Assembly: GCF_900496995.4 (NCBI RefSeq)
Contig: NC_044004.1
Location: 53,474,224-53,538,223, forward strand
From: Aquila chrysaetos chrysaetos
Lineage: Eukaryota > Chordata > Aves > Accipitriformes > Accipitridae
Reading direction: 5' to 3'
Length of the DNA stretch: 64,000 bases
Shown: positions 53,201 to 63,900 of the stretch, piece by piece
Position numbering within the stretch: position 1 is the first letter of the stretch
Layout of the letters: the number at the start of each line of letters is the position of its first letter
The notes under the pieces: model-generated
Database searches by the model: none
Told to the model about the DNA's origin: nothing
What the model saw: only the letters and a program-made list of their open reading frames with translations
Program-made: the position numbers and the translations under genes

Positions 53201-56200
53201 TTTTTTGGCAAAAATATTAGGACTGCCTGTTGTAGTCCCCCCTGAAAATACTCTTCTCTAGTAAATAAATCTGCAGGGAAGTAAAAATGTCCCTGTAAGG
53301 GCAAGGTACCAATTTCTTCACCCTCCCAACCTGAAACCCTCCTTGTGTTAGAATAGGGACACAGCAGTCCCATGCTGTAGTCTCAGGGCTTCTTCTGGCT
53401 CAGTACCCACAGGCAAGCAAAGATCAGACAGAATGCCTGGGACCATTTTACTATATTAATTACCTTCTAGAGTTTTTAAATATCAGAGGACAGAAGAGTT
53501 AGAGCAGGCAAAGACGAAATCTGCTTCATTTTGCATATTGCTGAGAACATATTAGAGATGTTGCACCTCGCTTTTTCACTCTCCTGCTGACATATCTGTA
53601 TTTTTTTCCCCTCACAGAGATGTTCAAAAGCTGGGGTCCTGCAGCCGGAAATCCTACCTCTCTCAGTCCATGAAGAATGAATGGAAACTAGCAAAAATTG
53701 CTTTTGTGGTCATCATTGTGTTTGTCTTGTCCTGGTCTCCGTATGCTTGTGTCACCTTGATTGCCTGGGCAGGGTAAGTGGAAACATAATCCAAAGAGCA
53801 TAGGTTAGTCTGAAATAGAAGCATGATTAGTACTGTCACCCACAAGAAGCAGATCTCCTTTTTGAAAGGGTTTAAAAGAGGTGATACTGCATTCTTCACT
53901 AGATCCTTGTGGATAAAGCCAGAAAAGGGATTATTTTTCTATGTGTTTTAAAGCTATTATGACTTTTTACCTGCATTTTTTGGTACATATTGTTTCCTCT
54001 CCCCCATGACACTTTCTTTGTATGAATTGGAGGAGTTACATCTTTTCTCTCCTAATACCTGTTCTCTCAAGAAGCTTCCTCCATACACTGCTGCCTCTCA
54101 CAGAGGGCAGAAAAGAGGTTATATTCCCTGATATTCACCCCTGAGCTCCTGTCTTCCTCCAACTGCTCTCCACTCCAAAGGGACCTGTTGTCTTGTCAGT
54201 GCATGTTCTTGATTTCAAGGTCAGGTTGGACGGGGCTTTGAGCAACCTCGTCTAGTGAAAGATGTCCCTGCCCATGGCAGAGAGGTTGGACTAGATGATC
54301 TTTGAAGGTCCCTTCTGACCCAAACCATTCTGTGATTCTATGCTATTAATTGTGATTATCCTGAGCTGACATTGATCACATGTGCCTGACTGTGGGAGCT
54401 TAAAGTCAAGAGGAGAATATTGGTTTCAAAACACTTCCAGTTCTCTCTTCCTTCTGCAGTGTTTGCAACTAAGTCATTGACACCCATTACTGTGCAACAG
54501 GTGTTGCTGCTGAAAGATTTTTAGGTTTGATTCTGTTTTCTTCTTTATCACCATTCCCTTTTCCCAGATGGTCACAATAGGGGCTGTTTTGGCGGGTTTG
54601 GGTTTGGGGTTTTTTGCCTAGTGTAGAAACAGGGAAGGCGATTCTTTGTGTTCCTGGTCATCCTCAAATAGATAACTAATTATTTGCATGTCTTTCATCC
54701 TTTCCAAATGAATGAAACCAAGTACACACTGTCAAATGCAAGCCTTTCATCTGAGCAAAGAATGCATTTGAATGAATTAACATTTCAGGGGTATTTCTTA
54801 TAAAGAGATCACAGTACAAAAACAGTCAAAAAGAGTAATATGTTTTAGAAATTTAGTATTAATCCATGACATAACTGCGTGTAATGTTTTTGCTTTGTTT
54901 TAGTCGAGGCAACATCCTGACACCATATTCCAAATCTGTGCCAGCAGTTATTGCCAAAGCTTCTGCAATCTACAACCCCATCATATATGCAATAATTCAC
55001 CCAAGATACAGGTACAGTAAACATATAGGTATGTGTATAACTGTACATGCAAAAGTGTTTTTTACAATGAACGATCTACCCTCATTCCCTCAGCCTCACC
55101 CCGTGGGGTGCGTGGTCCCGCCCTGCCCACCCCATGATGGGATCCGCGTGGTCAGACCCTGCACCACATCCACCTGGTACAGGGCAGCCCAGACTGCACA
55201 TGGAGCTCCAGATGTGGCCTCCAGATGTGGGCAACAGAGGAGAACAGTTCCTTCCTCCACCTTTCTTCCCCCTCACAACCCTGCTCTGTCCTGTGGAGCT
55301 GCACAGCACCGTGACTCACAGGAGGAGGTGGTGATGCTCAGGGTCATCTTTTGCCATACCAGAGCCAGCTGCTAAAGAGCACTCTCCAGATAACGGGTCC
55401 CAATCAGCAGGGCTCAAAAATCACATCATCACCAATATAAGAAGCTATATATGCATATGTTTGAGGTTTAGTTTTCCGGAGTACTTAAGTTATTCTCTGT
55501 ACACCAACTTCAGTACTAACGTAAAGAAGTTGCTGGTCTTTGGGAGAACCTCTGTAAGAAGCAAACAGCATTTTCATAGAAGTTCTGTGCAAGGTGAGAG
55601 CTGTAGGAAGCTGGTAATCCAGGCAGAGCTCCCTGCAAATAAGAAAATTTTCCAAATATGCTGAAAATACTGAAAATATGCAGGCTGCTAACTTTGATTA
55701 ACAAGTTTTTACCTTCTAAAAATAGAGCAGACATTTCTGAAATACTCTACTTTGTGGAAGGAAATCTCTTCTGAAGGCTGCCTTCATATTTGTTTCATTT
55801 AGTTGTTTTAGGGAAAAGGCGTTCTATTCTTTACCTTTTTCAAAAATATTAGCTGTGACTTAAAAAAAGAAAGTTTTACGCTACACTAATGGAGTTCAAT
55901 GGGCAAAATGTAATGTTGATAACTTCTGTGAAACAATTCAGGGTTTTTTTACAGATATGAAATATTTCTGAACCTATGCCTTCATAAGCAAATTATACTA
56001 TAATTCTACTTATTATTACAGATATCAATTACTGTATATTTTAAAACAGAACACTGTGCCAACCCAGCACAATTTCACTGACAAATACTCAAACACTATT
56101 CAATCTCAATAACCTGCATAGTTAGCCAACTTTTCTTGCCTTTTTGTTTCCTTCTCGAGCCTCTCACAGCCAGTGAATAAATTTCTGAGCTGAAAGGTAT

Positions 56201-59200
56201 GAATTCCGGTTTTTATCCAGGCCCTCTGACTGCAGTAAGGTAAGGGATAGATAGTATAAAGATAACTTGTTCTCACAGAGTAGATGATTAGAAAGGTAAC
56301 AATGCATTGTAAAAAAAGATTTCCATGCTGTCGCTCTGAAACCTACAAGATTAGGTGAATGATAATTTAATATACCATAAAAGACACTCCTCCAAAGAAT
56401 CAGAAACTTTTCCCTTTGCAGAAGAAGGTCCATTATAATATCCTTTAATAACTTCTCTAGAGCATCCCAATTGGTCTCCAGAGACCAGCTCAGCCTTCCC
56501 CATGCTTTAGGAAAAGCATGAGAAGGAACCACCTTGCATTTCAGAAAGGTCACCTGCTCTTTGAGCTAGCTACGACCTGGAGGCATGCATAGTATGGACA
56601 CAACAAAAATGATTGTATTTTCAGTTGTGTGGTCATAAAAGGAGTTACAAAGTACTTTAGCAAGGGAATAAGCTGGCATGGTGTTCTGCTGAATGGTTTC
56701 AGACAAGGATAAACTTACCCTGCATTTCCCAGACAATATGCAAGCTAAAACTTCTTTTTTGAAGTCAACATTTTATTTAGAAATGTCCTTTCAGCTTCAG
56801 CTGAGAAACATGTTCAAGTATTGGCAAAGTAAGTCACTTCTGTTAAAACTTCTAAAATACTTGGTTTCCAAAAATCCAGCAAAATTAGTTTTGGGGTGTT
56901 TGTTTCTTGAGTTTTTTGTTTGTATATTGTAAGGAAAGGGATACAATTCCATTGTGTTCTCAGCCCTATCTCCAGCATTAGGTGGGCTTCTAAATATTTT
57001 TTTTCACCTTTATGACTTACAGCAGTGTACTCAGAAGAAGCTATACCTCACACAGAAGATATAGCGCAGAGCTTGTGATTCCTCCTGTAGATGTATGTGA
57101 AGTGTTTTTGAAACATTGGAAGTGAAAAATACTTATAATATAAACGGAAAAATGCTTGTAACGGAACTGCTATTCAGCATATCTCTAGGTTTTTCTGCAA
57201 ATCTTTCAAAGTGTATCTACCACAAAGGGATGCTGCGTCAAAAGTTCTGATGAAACACAGGGATGCCATGTTGATAAACATGATAAATGTACAAATGCCA
57301 CTAGATGGCAGGGTTAGTTGTTGGCATGAGGTTTGTCTCACCCAAGGAGTGGAACAGCTGCTAAGTTATATTGACTGAAAACTAGGATTTTGGAGCTGGA
57401 AATCGAGTTCATTGTTTTGAATGTCTGATGAATGACAGTGTGGTTGTAAGAACAGTTAAAGTTGCTCAGAAGGCTGGTGGAAATAAACCCAGAAATGGTG
57501 AAACCATATATTTTGTTTGAAAATGTCTGCTATCATAACTAATATCATTTTGCATCTTCCAAAAACCTGAGTCTGTCTTATTTTTTGAAGGTTGCAGAGC
57601 ATTTTAGTTTAGAATAGGAGAATGTCTAGTCTCTGATGGCTTGCAGAAGTTGAATGAGAAGTTTAGCATGGCTGGCTGACACATTATGAACCTGGTATTT
57701 TTTTCTGATCCAAAGCTATTGTGTTCAGTGATTCCTTACATTATTTTTGCAAGGTCAAGTGAGTGTTTTCAAAGCAGATACTATATAGTGTACTGCTTCA
57801 GTTAGTCTTTTTCCTACCAGCATCGGCTTTTCTAAGACTGTATTAAGAAAAATGCTGGAGTCCACACCAGGATTTCAGACACTGTCTTAAGAAGTGTTTT
57901 GTTTTATTTTTTTCCCTGCTTCCTAATTTGTATTTCTAGACGTATCAACAAGAGAAGTGTTTAAGGAGTTGTTGTGAAGACATTTCACAGACTTGGGAGT
58001 CATCCAGCCAGGAAAAGAAGTAATGTCAGGTCCCTCATGATGAATCAAACATGCAGTTTTAAAACTGAAAAAGCAGCTACAGTACACCAGCAAGTCAGCT
58101 GGTGAAAATATATTGGCAGAAGCAATTTTGCTTGAACAGTGAATAATGAATATGTATGTAAAGATCAGGGTTTCTGGATAATTTCTAAATCTTCTAATAA
58201 TTCACATTATGCCTTGAAAGTAATTTATCCAATGATGGATAAATGGGCCCGTCTGTTCACGCCCAAGAATTAAGGGTTTGGGCAGGGGATGAGTAGCCAT
58301 TTTGTATTGGAACTACTGAATGGAGATAAATCTAAGTTATTTTCCAAATCTTTCTAGAAAGAGGCATCTAGAAATCAGGATCCAAAGAGTTCAGATATGG
58401 CTCAAACCCATGATGTACCACTACCAAAACAAGATGCTTTTTTTCACAGAGAATTGCTGTCACTGCATCGTAACAACGCAACAAATCAAACAAGTCTTTT
58501 TGTGGGGTTTCCTTACCTTAAGCAACGAAAGTACATTACACATGAAAGTACATTACACATGAAAGTACATTACAATGAAGGTAACTGAAAATGTAAGAGT
58601 GACCTTTGTGCTAGCACTTGGCTTTTAAGAACTGGTCTGAGAGGTTAATTGTTATACACACCCCTGCCCACCCACTCCCCACCACTATAAAGGAGAAAAA
58701 CACTTCTCTCCCTGGTAGGTATCACTGGAAGTAACAAATGTAAGTAAGGAAATGTATGCAAAGTTTTAATTCATGAAATGCTGTTTTGTGGGGGAAGGTT
58801 TTCACTCCCTTAACAACCTGTATGTGAGAGAATGTCACTTGGCTGGGTTAAAGTTATTGCAGAAACTTCCTTAGATTTTGGAAGTTTTAGGTTTTGTAAT
58901 CATTTGTTCATAGCAAACGGGGAAATTCTACATCTCCGTGTTCCCAATTTGCTCCCAAGTGAAGCACAATTATACAAAAATCATTCATGCAAAACTGCTT
59001 CATCACAAATAACTGAATAATCATGAATAATTTTGATTTGCAGTATTTTCTTAAAAATTTGTTTGCAATTACTACATATTTGACTTTGGGTGACTGTCTT
59101 ATTTCAGAGAATTATAAAAACATCATTAAATAAGCACCTCAGTTTATATCTACTTTGTGTTTCACACGTCCAGTATTAAAACTCCCTTCAAAATCTGTAC

Positions 59201-60998
59201 TTTCATCCCAGCCTACAAAATATCCATCAACAGCCCTCTCAAATATTAGTAAAATTGAAACTCTGGTCCCTCAAGACATCAAAATGTTCTTATGTTGTCC
59301 GTGAAAATTCACCATCAGACATACATTTCCTGAACGTCCGGTGTGAGGAGGTCTCTGTATGAAATCCTACTTAATAAACAGGATGGTACATTTTACACCA
59401 ACTTGAAGTTATTGAATAGTTTACAGCCCCAGGTAGGCTGTGGCAGACATCAAAAGCTACAGCTATGTCTGAGGGAAGTGGTTCAGCTTCTCAGCCAGGG
59501 AAAAAAGCTGGCAGCTGCTTTTTCAGCGCTAGCCTGACATCTTCAACAAGAAAATGAACTTATGGGGGCTTAGCATTTTCTTGTGCCCTGTAAACCCTTG
59601 CTGATTCTCAAAATTTTTTATTTTCTACACAACATTAGCTCTTTCTTTTTATCCAGGAGCACGTAGGCAGCCTCCCGCACCCCCAAGCACCTCAGTGGGG
59701 CTCTGCCAGCTCACCAACAGGCATCTCAGCAGAATCAGGAATGATGGTGCGGGCAGAAAGCTTCCTCTTTTTTTGGATTGACAAACTAGTGATCTCATCT
59801 TGTGATCCCAGAATCAGATCTCTGAGACTTTAACATGTGCGATCTTTTCTGAGAGTAGAAATGATGATTGAAAATGTACTAGTTATTCAACAAGCCTGGT
59901 AACTATAGAAGCAGAGATTTTACAATATACATCCACTTGACTTGCTTCTCAGTGTAAAGTCAATATACTAACATCCTCCACTGATCAGTAAGTCCTATGC
60001 CTCAGTTGTTTTCCATGTGCCTTGTTGCTGCCTCGCTTCTTGACTTGTTCATTTAGTTTTGTGCCAGTATTAGCTTCATCTGTTGGGCTGAAATAATGGG
60101 TTGGGAGGCACTGGGGAGGTGTTATACCGAACGCAGTGCTCTGGCTAGCATCGCCCTGCCAGTCCTAGGCAACAGCAAGGAGCAAGGCCAGCTGGCATTG
60201 AGCAGGGGAGGCTCTTGGGCTTTTCTGATCTATGCAGGATCAGGGCTTCGGCCAGGAGGAATAGACTCATGCAACCATGACTGAGATTATTATTTAATGA
60301 ATAAGGCAGGTTTTAAGTTCTTTGGGGCCTAGATCATCCTTCTCCGTGCTTGTATGGAGTGTTAATTCCTGATAGGAGTTTACAGGAGCTGCCATGATAC
60401 AAATAAATAACAATATCTGATTCTCCTGGTCCTCTCCTCCTTCCTTTTTTCCTCTCATTCTGTGCCTTTGCACAGTAAAGATCTTCATACCAGCTAACCT
60501 GAAAGATTTCTGCGTTAACCTTTTAATTAAATTAGAAGCAATCATGCTCTTCAAGATATTTTCAATTCTTAATTACTTATCATGCAGCTCTTCCATACAT
60601 GTTTTGACACAGGGCCCCAAAGCCACCTGCTATTTTCCTTTCAGCCTCTTGAGCAGTTTCCACTAGATATACCATGCTGTTTCCATGTAGTCTTTAAGAC
60701 CTCCTCAACCAAAACAGAAGCCGTGCTGAGGTTATGGAAAGAGACGGTACTTTCCCCAAATGATTTTCAAAGCCGTGTCATCAATGTGCCATTTGTTTTT
60801 TTTCTTCTCCCATTTTCCTTCAGAAAAACCATCCACAATGCTGTTCCCTGCTTGAGGTTCCTAATACGAATATCGAAGAACGACCTCCTGAGAGGGTCCA
60901 TAAATGAGTCATCATTCAGGACCTCTCTCTCCAGCCATCAGACTCTTGCTGGCAGGACAAAGAGCACTTGCGTTTCATCAGTTTCCACTGGAGAAGCT
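47137..60998 (+). CDS. OPN4X: Melanopsin, Xenopus-like class (OPN4X); seven coding exons, C-terminus incomplete
   Basis: This is a retinal-binding, light-activated GPCR of the Gq-coupled (rhabdomeric-like) opsin group. It acts in the plasma membrane of non-image-forming photoreceptors. Coding segments 47137-47270, 49522-49655, 51178-51381, 51810-51981, 53618-53773, 54904-55011 and 60824-60998 splice with GT-AG borders and consistent phases into 361 residues, with no stop or frameshift. Visible landmarks are N36 in helix 1, NLAVSD at 59-64, the C91-C169 disulfide pair, tyrosine Y94 at the vertebrate counterion position, DRY at 115-117, E163 in extracellular loop 2, W254/P256 in helix 6, retinal lysine K285 and NPIIY at 291-295. 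The segments SNKKLRTPQN, SIQWSSKKRT and IHNAVPCLRFLIR point to the X rather than the M (mammal-like) paralogue. That choice is from family knowledge and is less certain than the melanopsin call itself. The tail after residue 361 is missing, because the final exon or exons are not firmly located or lie outside the window. Confidence 0.95.
49522..49655 (+). CDS. OPN4X: OPN4X exon: intracellular loop 1 and helix 2
   Basis: This exon encodes residues 45-89 plus the first base of G90. The acceptor is TTTTTAAG at 49514-49521 and the donor GTACTT starts at 49656. It contains loop 1 (SNKKLRTPQNYF) and helix 2 with the NLAVSD motif, whose D64 is the conserved sodium-site aspartate of class A GPCRs. 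It continues into extracellular loop 1 (NSLHRKWIFGDI). YSNKKLRTP is typical of the X class; M-class melanopsins have a different loop-1 sequence. The phase matches both neighbours. Confidence 0.96.
51178..51381 (+). CDS. OPN4X: OPN4X exon: helix 3, DRY motif, loop 2 and helix 4
   Basis: This exon encodes residues 90-157 plus the first base of S158. The acceptor is GCTTCAG, ending at 51177, and the donor GTATGT starts at 51382. C91 is the helix-3 disulfide cysteine. Three residues on, Y94 takes the place of the glutamate counterion found in vertebrate visual opsins, as in other melanopsins. DRY is at 115-117 (codons from 51252), the basic loop SIQWSSKKRT follows, and W143 is the helix-4 tryptophan. 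The exon is one of the least ambiguous in the gene. Confidence 0.97.
51810..51981 (+). CDS. OPN4X: OPN4X exon: extracellular loop 2 and helix 5
   Basis: This exon encodes residues 158-214 plus two bases of R215. The preceding intron is only 428 bases. The acceptor TTTCATAG ends at 51809 and the donor GTAAGC starts at 51982. Extracellular loop 2 reads SYVPEGLMISCTWDY. E163 sits six residues before C169, which is the Gq-opsin counterion position, and C169 pairs with C91. N180-R-S is a possible N-glycosylation sequon in the loop. Helix 5 spans about 183-208, with conserved P195. The run of three cysteines (188-190) in helix 5 is readable directly. Confidence 0.97.
53618..53773 (+). CDS. OPN4X: OPN4X exon: intracellular loop 3 and helix 6
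   Basis: This exon encodes R215 to A266 plus two bases of G267. The acceptor is the pyrimidine tract ending CTCACAG at 53617 and the donor GTAAGT starts at 53774. It holds cytoplasmic loop 3 (DVQKLGSCSRKSYLSQSMKNEWK), the region that contacts the G protein in Gq-coupled opsins. Helix 6 follows (about 240-262), with LSWSPYAC in place of the classical CWxP toggle. Confidence 0.97.
54214..54342 (+). mobile_element. Short CR1 LINE 3' end inside an OPN4X intron
   Basis: This is a heavily 5'-truncated CR1 tail in the intron between the helix-6 and helix-7 exons, in the same orientation as the gene. Blocks are GGTTGGACGGGGCTTTGAGC, AGATGTCCCTGCCCATGGCA, GGTTGGACTAGATGATCTTT and the CCATTCTGTGATTCTATG terminus. 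The copy lacks coding capacity and both splice sites of the intron are intact. Confidence 0.93.
54904..55011 (+). CDS. OPN4X: OPN4X exon: helix 7 with retinal-binding lysine
   Basis: This exon encodes residues 267-302 plus two bases of R303. The acceptor is TTTGTTTTAG, ending at 54903, and the donor GTACAG starts at 55012. K285 (codon 54956-54958) in PAVIAKASAIYNP is the Schiff-base lysine that binds retinal. NPIIY at 291-295 is the helix-7 activation motif, and HPRYR starts the cytoplasmic helix 8. The reading frame remains open for a further 121 codons past the donor (see findings). Confidence 0.97.
57023..57125 (+). CDS. Candidate alternative terminal exon of OPN4X (unconfirmed)
   Basis: A pyrimidine-rich stretch ending CTTACAG at 57022 can serve as acceptor. 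Joined to the helix-7 exon (ending 55011) the phase fits: AG plus C makes serine. The frame runs 33 more codons, beginning SVLRRSYTSHRRYS, to TGA at 57123-57125. An AATAAA lies at 57482-57487. A donor-like GTATGT at 57093 would instead define a 70-base cassette that shifts the next exon out of frame. This would make a shorter receptor lacking the LRFLIRISKND tail. There is no homology support. Confidence 0.25.
58527..58574 (+). repeat. 17-bp tandem repeat, 2.8 copies, in OPN4X intron
   Basis: The unit GAAAGTACATTACACAT occurs at 58527-58543 and 58544-58560, then partially at 58561-58574. The copies are identical over their shared length, so the expansion is recent or conserved. It lies in the large intron before the last identified exon. 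Confidence 0.9.
60824..60998 (+). CDS. OPN4X: OPN4X exon: helix 8 and proximal cytoplasmic tail
   Basis: The acceptor tract TTTTCCTTCAG ends at 60823 and the donor GTAAGT starts at 60999. The first base completes R303. The exon then gives 58 residues: KTIHNAVPCLRFLIRISKND, a linker, and a Ser/Thr-rich segment ending VSSVSTGEA at 361. The membrane-proximal cysteine and basic residues fit helix 8. The many Ser/Thr residues (SSFRTSLSSH and onward) are the sort of tail sites phosphorylated by GPCR kinases, which is inference from the family. The exon ends in phase 0. The preceding intron is 5,812 bases, the longest in the gene. Confidence 0.95.
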
Positions 60999-63900
60999 GT
61001 AAGTCTTTCCTTGTTTCCATGAAGGAAAGTGAGTATAATGTTTCTCTGACTCCCCAAATAAGTGACTCTATAAATACATATTCAAAATTAGAGAATGGAA
61101 AAGGGGGAGGGGTAGCTAAATTTTTTGGGTCGTGGGAGGTCATTTCTGCAAAGCCTTTCTGGGAGTTCATGTGTGATGATTTCTGATCAGAAAAAGCATC
61201 CAGGCCAGCACATCTGCATGGTTCAGATGCCTACCAGGACTATGGATGTGCAGGTTAACTCTTTAATGTGAATTAAAAAGAGCCATTGTCAGGCAATCCC
61301 CACACCACCAACCACTTCCTATAATTCAGTGTCTGAGGGGGCTGGAGGACAGGAAAACAGTCTCCCATCTAAAATTTTCTAACCTATCCAAAAGCTGTCT
61401 TATTATTTTAAAGGATGTCCATTTTCTGCAGGACAGGAGACTTTTTTATTTGTTTCCCTGGATTTTAACCATAAGGAGTGGAAGACTCCTGGAGCAAGGG
61501 TGGGGTGTTTTGTAAGCAGCATGCCCCAAGTCTCAGTAAGGCTGGTGACTGAGGGAGTTAAAAATAAAAGGATCCCTTGGGATTCTTCACAGCCCCTCTT
61601 GGCATGACCTTGCCTGCCTCTCTAAGTCACAAGAAGCCAGCCTTGCCCGCAGAGGTGCTGGGAAGGTGGCTCCCAGAGAGGGATGGCAGCCGTGGCAGGG
61701 GCAGGGGCCAGGCTGGGGCTGGCCCTCCCGGGGACCTGCCTCCCAGAGCAACGGCTGCGGTCAGTCACCTTTCACAAACGTATAAATCACCGCGGCAGGC
61801 TGAGTGGCAAACTCTTGGCTCTCCCCGTGAGCCAGGTGGCAGTGGTCTGAGCAAGGATGGGGCCCGGTTGTTTGCGTGCTGTGGCCTGCAGGCTGCTGCT
61901 TTCTGGGTGCTGCCGCTGAGAGTCAGGCCGCGGAGCTGCATTTCAGTGAGATTGTAACTGTGTTGAGTATTTTGGGGGAGGCTGAGGTCCTTGATTTGGG
62001 AATGGACCTAGGACCAGCAGGAAAACCAGCACGAACAGCGCACCGTTCTCGAACAAGATCACTTTGCACTGAATTTTCTGCTGGAGAATGGAAGGTGTTC
62101 CTTTCGGGTAACAGCACCAGAAAGATTTCTGAACTCTTTCACGGCAGGCAGACAGCAAAGCAAACGCACCTGAGCAAAAAATGCACCGTTTGCTGGGAAA
62201 CCAAGGAGACCCAGCCAATGCCAGCACTGTGCCCAGGGTACTGATAAGAAATTCAGGCCTTCTGGCTGTGAAATCAAAAATCAGAACAAAAAACCACTTT
62301 ACGTGCCTGAGGGGAAGGCTCACTGCCTGAGCCCTAATGAAACAAAATCTATCCCATTACAAAAGATAGGTTACTTTGCAGTCCATGCTGCTGCCTCTCT
62401 TGCACATTAACCATACAGCTGCATCAGGTAGGCTTCCAGTTAAGATGACTAATTGCGCTTTACTGGGTAGCCTCAGCTGTACAGCTTGTGAAGTTGTGAA
62501 CTGTTTGGGGACAAGGATCCTCTTCTACTTTGTGACTGTATATCACATACCCCAGCAGCATTCCCAGCTATCACTAAACAGCCTACAGGTGACTGTATTA
62601 CAGACAGGTAATAATAATGATAATTAAAGATCATGAAATCTCTTAAATGGGGCACATTTTCTCATTCAAAGTTAGAAGGTGTTTGAATACCATGCAATGG
62701 ACAAGCTACTTCTCAGGAGAGACCTGGTCTAGAAGTGACAAGATTTTTCTATAGTGTTTCATGTGTCTACCACAAAATTTCTTTTAAATTGAAACAATAA
62801 ATAGAAGAGTGAAAGGCCTTTATTAGCCTGGACAAAAATGTTTTTTTTGTGTACTGTTGTTCAGATTTGAGCCCAAGTGAGTTTGAAGTGTGATCGGACT
62901 CTTTTGGAGTGTGACACTACTGTACCACACTGCATAGCATGAGGATCCCCAAATTTGCTTGCCTAGACTCTCATAGTCTTCAGGGCATGGAGAACGCTTT
63001 CATTTTTATCTGGTTGCTGCTATATTAGGGCAAAAGGCCTTAATGAGATAGATATACAAAGTGAGTAATTTGGTTTTTTCTGTGCTATGAAATTTAGTGT
63101 TTGTCTTGGCTCTTGAAGATATAAATAAATGCCTAAATATTTCTGTTGCAATGTAAATGAAAATGAGATCATCTATCTTGCTGATTTAATTCCATTCACA
63201 GACCACTGATTACACAATGATGCAAGAGAGTATCAACTGTGATGATTTCATAAACTCTAAAATACCCAGATTATCTTTGCAATATGAGGTTAGTATATGC
63301 AACATGCCAATATCCTATCATAAAAAAAAAAAAAAAAAGAGTATATTTTGTTTGGGGTTGCTTAACAGCTTGAGTAAACAGAGCACCCACACGTACCTGT
63401 ATCTCCCTCGAGATCATGAGGACTACTTGTCTGCTTACACTTGTGCTGCATTCACTGGTTGTAGATAGCACGTGTAGCAACATGGAAATGTGTTGACATA
63501 GTTTAAAACAGGAAGGCTCCTCATTTACTTATTTCCAGCATTTTTTTCCCCTTTTATATTTTAATTTTCCTTGACTTAAAGTTTGTTCCTAAATTCTCTG
63601 CCCATTAACCCTTTGTTTGATGTCAAATGAGGTAATTTCAGCTGGATCGCCCACCCTGATCCAAGAAGTTTTCTGTTCTTCACTGTTGGTCACTACTTGG
63701 TTTTGGTTCCTTGGGGTTAGCAGGTTTGGCTGGGGTTGCTGTTTAAAGGGATGGGATAATGTGGGTAAGAGGCTTCAGCCTTTGGCACAACTTTGGCTTA
63801 GGAGTCTCAAATAAAACACCTGCTGTTAGCGATGCACAGCACTGTGTTGTGCCAAGTTGATGCAGCCAAAGGTAATTGTCCTTGGGGCAACTGACAGCTC

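Larger units (their letters stand above)
55012..60823 (+). other. Large OPN4X intron (5.8 kb)
   Basis: This GT-AG intron separates the helix-7 exon from the tail exon. It holds a GC-rich patch at 55082-55330 that keeps the receptor frame open, the candidate alternative exon at 57023 and the 17-bp tandem repeat at 58527. Nothing else was recognised. Confidence 0.85.

Noticed and set aside
55150-55300. Short CR1-like words (CTCCAGATGTGGCCTCCAG) in the OPN4X intron
   Set aside because: The match to CR1 is limited to about 20 bases and the flanks do not continue in CR1 order, so it is too weak to annotate.
61577-61957. Plus-strand open frame of 126 codons downstream of OPN4X
   Set aside because: It lies in a GC-rich patch with no phase-compatible acceptor to the melanopsin tail exon and no similarity to melanopsin tails.
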